Source of the DNA: Chimonanthus salicifolius
Lineage: Eukaryota > Streptophyta > Magnoliopsida > Laurales > Calycanthaceae
Assembly: GCA_013350335.1 (NCBI GenBank)
Contig: CM023538.1
Location: 60,005,080-60,069,079 of the forward strand
Reading direction: 5' to 3'
Length of the DNA stretch: 64,000 bases
The position numbers and the translations under genes were made by a program. Below, piece after piece: positions 25,001 to 34,700 of this stretch (positions are counted from its first letter, which is position 1; the number at the start of each line of letters is the position of its first letter). The notes under the pieces were generated by a model. That model saw only the letters and a list, made by a program, of their open reading frames with translations, did not search any database and was not told the DNA's origin.

Positions 25001-28000
25001 ACACTATCTTGAATTTGAGCTTCCCATGCAAACAACAGTGCTATGCAGAAGTCAGGTGGCCTTGGGTTGGAGCAAGTTACAATATCTAAGGAGTCTGATA
25101 CATGAAAAATATCAGTATCTCATGAAAAGGATCCACCATCTCTTATTTTTGAAGCATAGTTTACTGTTTGATCTCGTGGGAAATTGACCCCTTTTTGTTC
25201 CTTTCAACTCCCTGATTCAGTGTCAATAGTAGGATGCCATTTATTGCCACCATTAATGCAGCGGCAGGAACCTCTCCTCTTTTCACCAGCCATTTTCCTT
25301 TCCACCGCCATTGATCCTCACTGCTGCCACGTGGCTGGGCTACCCTAGCTCCCAGGTGAGAAGCTTGCCTTGCCCTCTCTTTCCCCAGTTTTACCAGATT
25401 TAGTAAAAGCTTCCATCTCTGCTAGCCACCAGTCAGTCAGCATCTCTCAACTCCCTTGATGTAGGAGACAGAAAATCAACGCACACACGACTCCACTTCT
25501 ATTTCTTTTTATTTACTTCTTTATTTATTTATTTCTTAATTAGCAAGTAGGATTTGTTATTTTCGTTTGGGATCTTAGCAGCCCAACTTTAGTTAGTTTC
25601 TTATTTGGTTTAGGAGTCCTAGTTTAGCAAGGAAATCAGGTCGGTGGATTTCTTAGTTAGTCTTTTCTATTTTGCGAATTAGAGTTTTCCTATATAAAGC
25701 TATGTAATGTGTTTGGGATACCATACACGATGGATTATTGAATGAAAACTACATGGCATAGCCTTTTTCCTATGTTCTTTCTTTTCTATTTTCTTCCTGC
25801 CTAGTTGCAGGCATGCTCCCGCATCATCCCCCGTCAGAATATTAAAGGTTCCCATGGAAGAAGAAGAATTTCTTCTCTAACTTCTCAAAATCATCCTCTT
25901 CCACATGCAGCTTCAAGCTGGTAAAATCATCTCCTCGAAAGTTACCTGCTGGCAGGCAGACAAGGTCCAAATGCGTAATGGCAAACCTCTGATTTCCACT
26001 CATCTCACTTTCTCTAATCTCCCTAGACCCACCACATCTCCAACTGTGAGAAAGCCTATCTAATTTGCATGCAACCTCTTGCGACCATGCTGTGACAGGG
26101 ATCCAGGTTGTGCTTTAGCCATCTTAATTTACAGCCACCCTTTTTTAGCTGTTTGCATCAGATCTCAGCCTCTGTAAGGGATGATGTCAGGGACAGCTTC
26201 CCGACCAAGCTCCTGGTCAGTCTTCATTTGTTTTGGAGAAGACTGATGTCAGAAAAGTCTACATCTAGGAGGGTCATTTCATCCTCGTTCCCTTTGGATC
26301 TGATTTTCCTATGCTTTAAAATCTCAGTAAAAGAGGGCTCCCCTACATAACTGTGTTTACCAGCCCCATTCCCCACTGAATGTTGCATTAACTTTTATGT
26401 TTGAAGCTCTGTCAAACCTTCTCTGTTGACCAAGGATTTGTTCTGCAGATTTCACACCCTGTCAAAACGAGTCCTCTACACTCTATCCTCTTCTCATTAT
26501 TCCAGGTTCATTGTTCAAGTTAATGGCTAATATTGCCTGGTTTTCCAAAGCCATCCTGACAAAACCAAATAGCTCTGCATTCCTATCTATCATTTTGTTA
26601 TGAAGGAAGGTATCTCTTAGTTAGAAATAAAAATGCAAAATCACACAAGATCAAACACACTACACAAGAACACGAGATTTTACGTGGTTCGGCAATATCG
26701 CCTATGTCCACGGAGCGTGATGATTTTACTAAGATGAAGTTCCTGGACAGGTTACAAGGATTATACCAACCTTACCCATCCCTTCCTCTCAGTCTCTCTT
26801 TCTCTCCATTCACAGCTCAAAGAAAACCCTAGGGAAAGAGATTATATACTGGTGCCTTAACTCAGACTGGAACCAGTGGGCATGGACCCAACAGACAGTC
26901 CAAGCCCAAAAGGACTTTGAGCCATAAACCCAACACTCTTACCTCTCCAAATCTTCCAAATGGCCGTTGTATGAGAAGGGTAGTGTCTATCTTGCTCCAT
27001 GCAACACTCTCTTTCCTGCTAACAACTAATCAACCATCTGCCACCAGAGTTACTGCTCTTTTCCTCCAAACTTCTTCTCCCTTGTATTTTCTCTTCTCTT
27101 CTAGCTACCTGGTTATTCCTGCTGTATTGTCAAGTATGATCATCATAAATTACAATGTGATGTCCTTCGTGAACTTGCATGAAAATTGGAAATTGCTGTG
27201 CATTCCATTTTTTGTACCCCACAAACAAAAGAAAAAAAAACATTTCAAAATAAACAAATACAAAATTCTTGTGATGAGATTTTTTTTCTTTTCATTTGTA
27301 TTGATATTGATAGTCTTTGGTTGTTTGGCTTTTGCTTTTCTCAGGTTCCACTATTCAACATACTGAAAAAATTTGATGGTGAGACAATCACAGAGGTTGT
27401 CAGGCCTCGTATAGCGAGGATGAGATACCGTGTCACCAGGCTGCCGCAATATCTAATTCTTCACATGCGCCGGTTTACAAAGAACAATTTTTTCATAGAG
27501 AAAAACCCCACACTAGGTTCGTGTTTTCAGATTGTCTGCCGCTGTTTGTGTCTTTGCTGCTATGATTTACTAATAATTTTGTTATCTGGCAGTTAACTTT
27601 CCGGTGAAGAACCTTGAATTTAAGGATTATATACCACTGCCCATGCCAAAGGAGAATGAGAAGCTACGGTCAAAGTATGATCTAATTGCTAATATTGTTC
27701 ATGATGGTAAGCCTCGTGAAGGGTTCTACAGAGTATTTGTGCAGCGGAAATCAGAGGAATTATGGTAGGCAGATTCTCTGAATTTGAACCTGTTGGTTTA
27801 TTTTTAAAATTTAAGTTCCTGGTTTAATATCTGATAATGTATAGATGCGGATTTGGATTGGTTAAATCCAAATCCGATAACCCATTAATTCCAATGCATG
27901 GGTGTAAATAACATACATAAAGAGAATATACATGTAGAATAAGGAAGGTGGTAAAAAAATGAAAAATATGCAAATTCAGATCATGAGTTGGATGTGGATG

Positions 28001-28759
28001 TGGTTTATTATGTATCTGGATGGAGATTCAGATTGCGTTGCTGCACAAGAATCTGACTTAGATTTGGATTCAGTTTGGACCTTGCATCTAGGAATTGGAT
28101 CCACATGTGGATTTAACTCGAATCTGACCCAAATTTGGCCCTTGTATATGTACTAATTTTTTCCCAACTCAGCCTTTCACCTTGTATAATTTTTAACTTA
28201 TGGGATGCCCCAGATGCAGATTAAAAATAAAGAAAAAGAATATAAAAGAGAAAAAGAAAAAAAAAAAGAGATGCCTCAAATTCGGTGTAGTGTTTAAACC
28301 AGTTTTAATTTTTATGCATCCAAACCCACCATAGGATTTACCAAATTAGTATCCAACACTGATTTAGTGGAGCACCATTTCTTCATTGATTCGGTGAAGT
28401 CTCCTACAAAGGGAGATGGATGTTTTGTCATCTCAGTTTGTACAAAGATTGGGAATCTGTTGGGTGCTTAAGTTTGGTCAAGTGTTGTGCTTTTATTGCT
28501 GGCAATGATGTTTATATAGCCTATCTCAAGGGCCATTGTTTTCCTCTTCAGTTCTCCTTATGGGCTTTTGTTTCCTTGTAATTTCTCTTAAATTGAAAAC
28601 ACTCATTGTTATTAGTAAAAAAAGGTTGAAAACCTTACACTGTCTGATTGTCATCCAATTTGCAGGTATGAAATGCAGGATCTGCATGTGGCAGAAACTC
28701 TTCCACAGATAGTTGCTCTTTCTGAAGCTTACATGCAGATATATGAGCAGCAACAGTAA
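13065..28759 (+). CDS. USP39: U4/U6.U5 tri-snRNP-associated protein 2 (USP39/Sad1-like)
   Basis: Splicing factor of the nuclear tri-snRNP, needed for stable tri-snRNP and spliceosome activation; it belongs to the ubiquitin-specific protease fold but is inactive. Nine coding exons: 13065-13415, 18259-18503, 19210-19294, 19884-20069, 20183-20353, 20498-20686, 27345-27516, 27593-27764, 28666-28759; all junctions keep frame and give 554 residues, normal for the family. Residues 1-117 form an acidic, Ser-rich, disordered N-terminus (runs of Asp/Glu near residues 55-90). A zf-UBP zinc finger follows at about 120-185 (CLVCGKYYQGRGRNSHAYTH). The protease-like domain covers about 228-548. The Cys box reads GLNNIKETDFVN, with Asp where active proteases have the nucleophile Cys, and the His box reads EGFYRVF, without His; both losses are standard for this family. 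The C-terminus is YMQIYEQQQ. Intron 1 (4.8 kb) and intron 6 (6.7 kb) are filled with transposon debris, yet no exon is damaged. Confidence 0.93.
14441..15408 (+). repeat. Three tandem copies of a ~323-bp unit in intron 1
   Basis: Units begin at 14441, 14763 and 15087 (GATGGTATAAATTTAG), so the period is 322-324 bases. Each unit holds a piece of LINE RNase H-like sequence (in the first: RWYKFSVDGAAKEVSSPLG, then later VEGS and FVHVRQ motifs) followed by the first ~45 bases of an hAT-like element (AATGTTGTCAAAAT). Copies differ by scattered substitutions only. Confidence 0.85.
15364..16421. mobile_element. Non-autonomous hAT-like element, 1058 bp
   Basis: Left end (A)AATGTTGTCAAAATCGA and right end TTTTGACAACATTG are inverted repeats of about 15 bases. 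The flanks are AGGCAAAT (15356-15363) and AGGCAAAC (16422-16429), an 8-bp target duplication; the two partial copies upstream keep the exact AGGCAAAC before CAATGTTG, e.g. 14709-14716. Subterminal regions are rich in GATTC/GAATC motifs. The interior holds a perfect 14-bp stem-loop at 15649-15701 and a purine-rich tract at 15870-15930, but no transposase. Confidence 0.75.
16840..17217. mobile_element. hAT-like MITE, TAGGG..GAAAC family, 378 bp
   Basis: Starts TAGGGCCGAAACTTCGG and ends CCCAAGTTTCACCCCTA. Flanks are AAGCTAGG (16832-16839) and AAGCCAGG (17218-17225), an 8-bp target duplication with one mismatch. The interior repeats GAGTTGCTGACC/GGCCTGACC-type motifs. Confidence 0.75.
17151..17528 (+). 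repeat. 189-bp tandem duplication covering a MITE end
   Basis: 17151-17339 and 17340-17528 are near-identical. The unit contains the last ~67 bases of the MITE at 16840-17217 plus about 120 bases of flanking intron, so the duplication came after the MITE insertion. Only a handful of substitutions separate the copies. Confidence 0.85.
17812..18141 (-). other. Retroelement-like fragment in intron 1 (uncertain)
   Basis: A 109-codon minus-strand open frame whose neighbouring frame reads FSFEHEVADSLTRKGLCH, reminiscent of the end of a LINE RNase H domain (..ADxLAxxG). The rest of the frame has no family I recognise. It lies just before exon 2 and is antisense to the gene. Confidence 0.25.
21170..22660 (+). 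mobile_element. Ty1/copia pol relic (integrase end to reverse transcriptase)
   Basis: Plus-strand pieces in changing frames match copia pol in the right order. 21170-21290 reads like the integrase segment DHGI..H..NR; 21440-21600 reads VLANKLPSKSIECVFLGYSS then QKGYKCVDRVTGQHLVSMDF; 22130-22330 reads WRAAMEDKLATLERDNTWE, then RYKAELVAKRFTQTYG; 22370-22480 retains the RT core as DFKNSFLHGDLKESVYML; 22500-22620 reads NAIYRLKQS.AWFDKF. Frameshifts, stops and the lack of LTRs show it is dead. Confidence 0.75.
22680..23120 (-). mobile_element. Possible reverse-oriented LINE fragment
   Basis: The minus-strand frame 22714-23121 includes WGLSLPFGVYDRNETIE, which resembles the region after the zf-RVT domain of plant LINEs (LW..ERN.R.F). 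The surrounding sequence contains many short frameshifts, and the assignment is tentative. Confidence 0.3.
24340..25000 (+). mobile_element. LINE 3' end: RNase H-like domain, 3' UTR and poly(A)
   Basis: Plus-strand translation gives WSPSALGLLKLNFDGSCM, then FALWKGILELEKLGVRRSIV and EGNSKVVV, KIVWAPRSANSADIIARQG and a final VNRFLR stop near 24893. This is the RVT_3/RNase H-like domain that ends plant LINE ORF2. One stop interrupts it at 24738. A 3' UTR follows with AATAAA at 24972-24977 and an A-tract at 24988-24999, the typical LINE tail. The copy is 5'-truncated. Confidence 0.75.
25458..25835 (+). mobile_element. Candidate solo LTR in intron 6
   Basis: A segment beginning TGATGTAGGAGACAG and ending near CCCCCGTCA, with a TATATAAAG box at about 25691 and a downstream pyrimidine-rich tract, as in a retrotransposon LTR. 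I could not confirm a target duplication, so the ends are approximate. Confidence 0.35.
26640..26930. repeat. Dispersed plant repeat, LTR-like
   Basis: Contains CACGAGATTTTACGTGGTTC and ATGTCCACGGAGCG-type motifs that I recall as common in plant LTR sequences, followed by a pyrimidine-rich tract and AACCCTAGGG. Boundaries not determined. Confidence 0.35.
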
Positions 28760-29399
28760 TGATGGCAAGAATATGTTTTGTTCTTTGTGTTGATTCAGTT
28801 TAAACCTCAAACAACAGTATCAATGGTAAGATTCTTTCCTTGCTCCAAATGTTTCTTGGTTCTAGGAGGGAATTCAACCTGGAAGATGCAAATGGTTTTT
28901 GTTGTATGGCACCAACTAATTACTCTTTGCATAAAGCAGAAAGTTGTATCGAGATTCCTATGGTGGTGGATTCATCTGTTGCGACAAAGCCTCTGTTGCG
29001 AGCACTATGCCTGCCTCACAATTTCTCCCCTGTTTGTTATCACCAGCGAACGCCGTCTTACCACTTTTCCTAATGTTGATCAAAAAATTTATGGTGATGA
29101 CTTTGGTAGCCGTTACAGCAAAGAAAGGATACAATTATTAAATGAACTTAGCTCAACTGCGTTGTACCGATGCGAATTCAACCATTATTTTCTCTCTATC
29201 ACATCTTGCTGTTCTTGACCTAAAATAGTAAGCAATTGAATAGAATGGCAATAGTGGCTGGGTTTACTTACATGACAGCATTAAAAAATTTGTTGTGACA
29301 AATAGGAGAAGGCTGTTTTTTTTATAAAAAAATATGAAAATGCTTTTGTACTATGCTCTATCTATAGTTGGACTGATTTGTATTGGTGTACATGAATTA

Positions 29400-29730
29400 A
29401 TTTAGATGGGGACATTGGCAATTGATGATGATGTTGTATTCATTTGTAGTGAAATGATTTACTAGTGTCACTGGAAAGCCCTACTACGCTCCAGTTACTG
29501 GATGATCAATCTAATGGACTTGTTGAAATAGTTTCCATGGCACCTTCCAGAACCACTTCGACGTATTTCTATTCATTTGGATGGGATATTGGTAATTGAC
29601 GGTGGTGGTGGTGGTGATATATTCTCTTTTAGAGGAGTGAATTGCAGTGGTCACAGGAAAACCCATATGCTCCGGTTGCTAAAGTATCAATCTAAGGGAC
29701 CAAAGCATGTAAGATTTCCCAGTTGAGGAA
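29400..29730 (+). repeat. Diverged tandem duplication downstream of the USP39-like gene
   Basis: 29400-29540 and 29576-29710 share GATGGG(G)A(C)ATTGG.AATTGA, a GTG/ATG-rich tract, CACTGGAAAGCCC-like and CAATCTAA(T/G)GGAC motifs in the same order, about 175 bases apart. They have diverged considerably. Confidence 0.6.
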
Positions 29731-30047
29731 TCCCTGCCATTTTGTTTTCATAAGATTTAAGGAACAAACCCCATATTGAACTTGAGAAAAGTTGAACCCA
29801 AATAAGTCTGCATTTGCACTTGGAGTTTTAATTTTTGGGCTTGGGCCTTAAAATGGAAAATTGGGTCTTTCTATTAGAAACTAGACGTGGGCCTAGGTGG
29901 GCTCAAACCTTGCCCGATCCGACCAAGTTGCAACCCTAGGTGCAACAAGCATATGCAGAATTTTCGTTAGAATTTAATATATATATATATATATATATGA
30001 ATTTGATTAGGCCCAATGGATTTAGTTTCAAGCTTTCAATAACTATA

Positions 30048-30364
30048 CCACGGCCGAGATTTTTCTCTCATTTTTTTTTCTTTGAAAATCTTGGTAAATT
30101 TTTTTTTTTGAAAAAATTCATTTAAAAAAATAAAAAAGGCTGTTTTTTTAAAAAAAATTTAAAAATATATATATCGGCCGAGATATCGATTGGGCTCATG
30201 TCGATATTTGTTTTTTTTTTAAATAAAATTTAAAAATCGGTCGATATTCGGCTGAGATCTTAGTCGATTTTTTTTATCTCTGGCCGATACTATGCGTATC
30301 GACTGAGATATCTTGGTCGTGGAAATTCCAAGATATGTGCGTATCAGTCGAGATTTTGACCCTT
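30048..30364. mobile_element. Degraded element with CGGCCGAGATAT repeats
   Basis: Flanked by the identical 8-mer TAACTATA (30040-30047 and 30365-30372). The interior repeats CGGCCGAGAT, TCGATAT and GGCTGAGAT motifs, and the right end (GATTTTGACCCTT) resembles the end of the 58641-58790 element. The left end does not clearly form the matching inverted repeat, so the element may be truncated. Confidence 0.4.
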
Positions 30365-31214
30365 TAACTATACTATAATTGCATACCTTGAGCCCTTATT
30401 GGAAAGTCACATGTCTTTGACCCAGGGTAGTAAATCTCAGCCAATATCTCACTTCGATGTATCGTGGATATCCATTGATTTTGGTTTTTTTTTTTTTTTT
30501 TTTAAAGAAAATTGATATCGGCTGTGGGTCCAAGCCAATATCTCGGCGGATGGGCGAATGTTCTTTTTTTCAAAGAAGATTAGAGTCCTAGGACCAAATA
30601 GTATTCCAAACTACGAGTTTTATGGGATGAAATTGAAGCCAAGTGGTTAACCAAATTATTTAACAAAATCTTAATATTGAAATAATACTCAACAAGTGGA
30701 GGAAGAGCATTATAGCCTCCATTCTAAAAATAAATGTGACATTTTGCTACCTATTTAGGTATTAAGCTTCAAGTCTAGCCATTCAATTATTGGCTACTCA
30801 TCAAAAACTAAAACAAAATTAGGCCATCAAATTCAACAATTAGGATTACAAATTAGGAATTATAATCTCACCATGACCTCAATGACAATTTTTTTTAGTA
30901 ACTGTAAATACATATTAACCATGTTGCAGGTACGAGGCGTGAACCCTAGATAGATGAGATTTTGATTTATGATTATGATAGTGGTGATCAAATACATACA
31001 TTATGACACAATTTGTCTTCCATCCAACAGTTATTTTTGAAATTTTTGTCTCAAAAAAATCTAAGAAATTACTATAAATATAAGAAAAATAGAAATCACC
31101 CACAAATTTGGGGTTAAATCTTAATAATTGTCTAGCTATCCACGCCTACAAGCTAAAAAGTGTAATATATATAACATTAAAAATGTCAAAACATTTACAA
31201 AAAAAAATTATAAA

Positions 31215-31375
31215 TTTTTTTTATGAACTAAGGTGTCCACGCCTCCTAACTAATCTTTGGAACATGTACAAGCCTCCTTATAGAGTGACCTTTTAAGGTA
31301 GAGTGAAATCGAACTTAAAACTCTCAATCCGGCCAGGTTCCTGACCATCACTTCAACTCTTTGGAATTAAATGAA
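31215..31375 (-). mobile_element. tRNA-derived SINE
   Basis: On the minus strand it starts AAGAGTTGAAGTGATGGTCAGG (box A region), then GAGTTTTAAGTTCGATTTC (box B region), TAGAGTGACC-like core reversed, and GTTAGGAGGCGTGGACACC at the 3' end. It is the same family as 35185-35360. Confidence 0.5.
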
Positions 31376-31791
31376 CATACATGAGAAAATATTTGATATG
31401 TATTTAACTAGGTTTGATACTTTAAACTCCAAATAGATCAACTTAGAGAAACTAGAAAAAATAGAGAAAATTAGAACATTTGGAAAAAAAATGAGCATAA
31501 TTAAATTACACCTTCATTAAATTTTATAACCTCAAATACTTTACCCAATCCTAAAATTAGATTGTAATTACCAAATTTATCCTCAAATAATCTAAGAGAC
31601 ATCCTATACCTGATAAGCATTAGATTTGTGTCCAATATGAACCGATTTGATTCATATTGGCCGAGATTTAAAACAAAATTGTGTTCTCTTGACTAAAAAA
31701 AAAAAAACACATGACCTGAGAATATCAACTCATCATATACAACTATATATCTATATTATATATATATGAAGGATTAGTAGCCGTTGTCAAA

Positions 31792-34700
31792 TTAAACATG
31801 ATAGATCATCCCCACCTCAAGAGTAGAAGCATGAGGGATAGTCAGTGCATACCCAGGCCCCCTACAGTTCCTCCTCAAGAAATCATAACCAACATCAATC
31901 ACTAGCTTCTTTATCAGGCTTGACCCACTCTTGGCCCTCACATATGAATGCCCAAGTATGAACGCCATCCCTGCCTCTCTCGCCTCCATCAGCTCTTGTA
32001 GCTCCTCCCGAACACCCTCATCCATCTGCGGGCTCTCAGGCAACACGAACCGGACCCTCTTCTTCACCACTATGGGAGACTGTATCTCCATAAGCTCAGA
32101 TGTACCTGCTTGCTCGAAGTCCTCGCAAAAGTGGACCCCATCAACATGGCTTGTCCCAACAACAGTCATGTTCTCATCATCCTTCTCTAAATCATCAATT
32201 ACTTTGTTGTCTGATTTCTCTGAACGAATAAACTCTGCTATGCTACAAACTAGGTCCTTTTCAAACTCCAAATCATCCTTGTGGAAATCACGGTACCCAT
32301 ATCGGACAATGCACCTGTAAAGTCTGTACTCTTTTGGGCCAATTCGCCCAACAAGGAACCGTTCCTCGGGCTGAACGTGTGGCACGGGAACAGACTTGAT
32401 GCAGAGGAAGACAAGGACCTGGTGGAAAGCTGGGAGATTAGTGACGAAGTGGGAGAAGATGGCAGGGATACCAGAAACAAGTTCAGTGTGAATGAGACCA
32501 ATGCCCCGCACACGAACAATGCCAAGGCTGGGGCCAAGGCTGAGGAGCCAGTTGATTGACACCTTGTTTTGGACATCGAATTCATATTTTTTCAGGGTAC
32601 CATAGTGCCACATGTACATGACAAGCATGAATATTAGAGAAAGGGCAATTGGGACCCATGCTCCTTCTTTGAACTTGATAAGAGAAGCAGAGAAGTAAAG
32701 CGCCTCAATGGAGCCAAAGAAGAAGATGAAACACACAGCTAGGAACACACTCTGGTGCCAACACAGGACTATCACCAGAGACATCAGGCAAGTGGTGACC
32801 AGCATGACAGTTATTACAGCCAAGCCTGTTCCAAGAATGAGCAAAAGAGCCTGTCAAATGATGTTTGGCCATTAAAAAAGAAATATTAAATCAATAGCGC
32901 AAGAGCTTCCAGCCACAACCATAAGGATTGTGGTAAATCCAAATGACTTGTGGTGGACACCAAATGAATTACTCACTTCTGATAAGGAAGTGAGACATCA
33001 CAGCGGTGGGTTTTTTCAGTGATTTTGGAAAACTAGCAAAATGATGAAGAACCCCTCTGTTAGGTCAAAAAACCTCCCTTCCGTGATATGACACTAGGCA
33101 AATGGCTAAAACATGAAATTCCTATCGTTGCCACAAGAAAATAAGCTAATTTGTGTCGAGGTTTGAGTCATGCGTATTCATTAGAAAAGGCAGGATTTTT
33201 ACGGTAATACCTGACGCATTGCCCATGCGTTTTGTATCTCTGAAGCCAACAGTGACTGCCAAGCACAATATCATCAGAATCCAGTTGATCTCTGGGATAT
33301 AAATCTGACCGTGTATTTTAGATGATGTGTGGACTATTTTCACCCTTGGAAAGCAGCCCAGAGCAGAGCATTGTTTGATGATGGAGAAAGTTCCTGTGAT
33401 TATCGCTTGGCTTCCCACTACTGCTGCAAGTATGGCTATAGCCAGAACAGGCCAACGAATCCGCTCTGAAATCATGACACAATGGTGTCACTCATTGAGG
33501 TTCAGATCATTATGAAGAGTTCTGCAGTACTACTCTTAACACCTAAACACATGAATATGCCAATGTGTCACTCATGCAAGATCCAAACTGCTCATCAACT
33601 GGGAAAATCTTGTAGATTTACCTCACTGGCTCCTTCAAGAATCAGGCCAGTAGACTCCTCAGATGAGCCATGTGGTACAAGGTTAAAAGTATAAATAAGG
33701 TAACTATTACAGTAACATACATATAGAGTCTAGACATGGGCATCTACAACATCAGCCCAGCTGATGGTACACAATGGTTCTCAGATAACTAACACATTGG
33801 CACCTAGAATTTGTAGGTATGTAAGCAAGAACTGAACTCATGTTAGTAGACTTAGCAAAACTTAAATATAATGATAAATTATTATTTTCTAGAAAGAAAG
33901 CCAAAAAGTAAATACCTGGCACAGACACATAAAACCCAATACGATAGTTGCTTTCAATTATATGATGTCTTGAAAGATAAGCAGCTTGACCCATATATGC
34001 AAGGATCAAGGATGGATAGACAAAGGAAGTGAAAGCAATCTGCAAATGAAAACAGGTTTTTAGACAAATTATTGACATTCGAGTGAATAGCTGTTACAAA
34101 CACAACCAACAGAGAGAGATGTCCAGGATCCATTGGAGGATTGGATTCCAAAATTTTATGGAAAAGTTAAAATTCACAACTTGATTACCACAATAATAAA
34201 CTACAAGAAAACAAGACGACATTTGTTTTACTAAAGAATAACTGCTGGAAAGTACATTAATTCACTTAAAATCAGAAACTACAACTGCAATTATCTCTTT
34301 CCTCTGCTGTCTAGACTGTAACAGAGGATTTATAGTTCTTGGAGGGAAAACTCCTTTAAGAGTATGGTTTGTTCATGAATCAACAATTGAACACTCCAAT
34401 GGAAATCAATCACTAGCCTTGACATTGTTAGTTCACATACAATCCGTCATCACTAAAATACCAATGCAGCAATAGTGATTTCTCATTTAAATCTAAAATG
34501 ATAGCACTAAATGGCACATTAGTAATTACAGATTAAGTAGTATGGTCATTGAAACCAATTTCTCAAGCACAACATTTTCACAGGCTGAGAAAACTTTTCC
34601 TCCCACTTGCACACAGAAGAATCTAACATACCCATGTCAGTGGAACTCCTAAGGGAACTCTTAATCATTGGTACCCCTCTTCCATGGCTCACATGGTACA

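Larger units (their letters stand above)
20687..27344 (+). other. Intron 6 of the USP39-like gene, transposon-filled
   Basis: Donor context CACAG|GTATGG at 20687 and acceptor TTTTCTCAG at 27344. The 6.66 kb contain a copia pol relic (21170-22660), a reverse LINE fragment (about 22680-23120), a purine-rich stretch (23520-24060), a LINE 3' end (24340-25000), an LTR-like segment (25458-25835) and another repeat (26640-26930). Confidence 0.8.
29731..31780. other. Intergenic AT-rich spacer with repeat relics
   Basis: Separates two convergent genes. It holds an AT microsatellite at about 29968-29998, poly(T) tracts, a CGGCCGAGATAT-rich element at 30048-30364, a related fragment at about 30425-30560 and a SINE at 31215-31375. 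No gene found. Confidence 0.5.

Noticed and set aside
28778..29218. Open frames just downstream of the USP39-like stop codon
   Set aside because: They lie in the probable 3' UTR and flank, show no family pattern, and change frame without splice signals.
31931..32559. Plus-strand open frames opposite the last KUP6-like exon
   Set aside because: Antisense shadows of a long, GC-rich coding exon.
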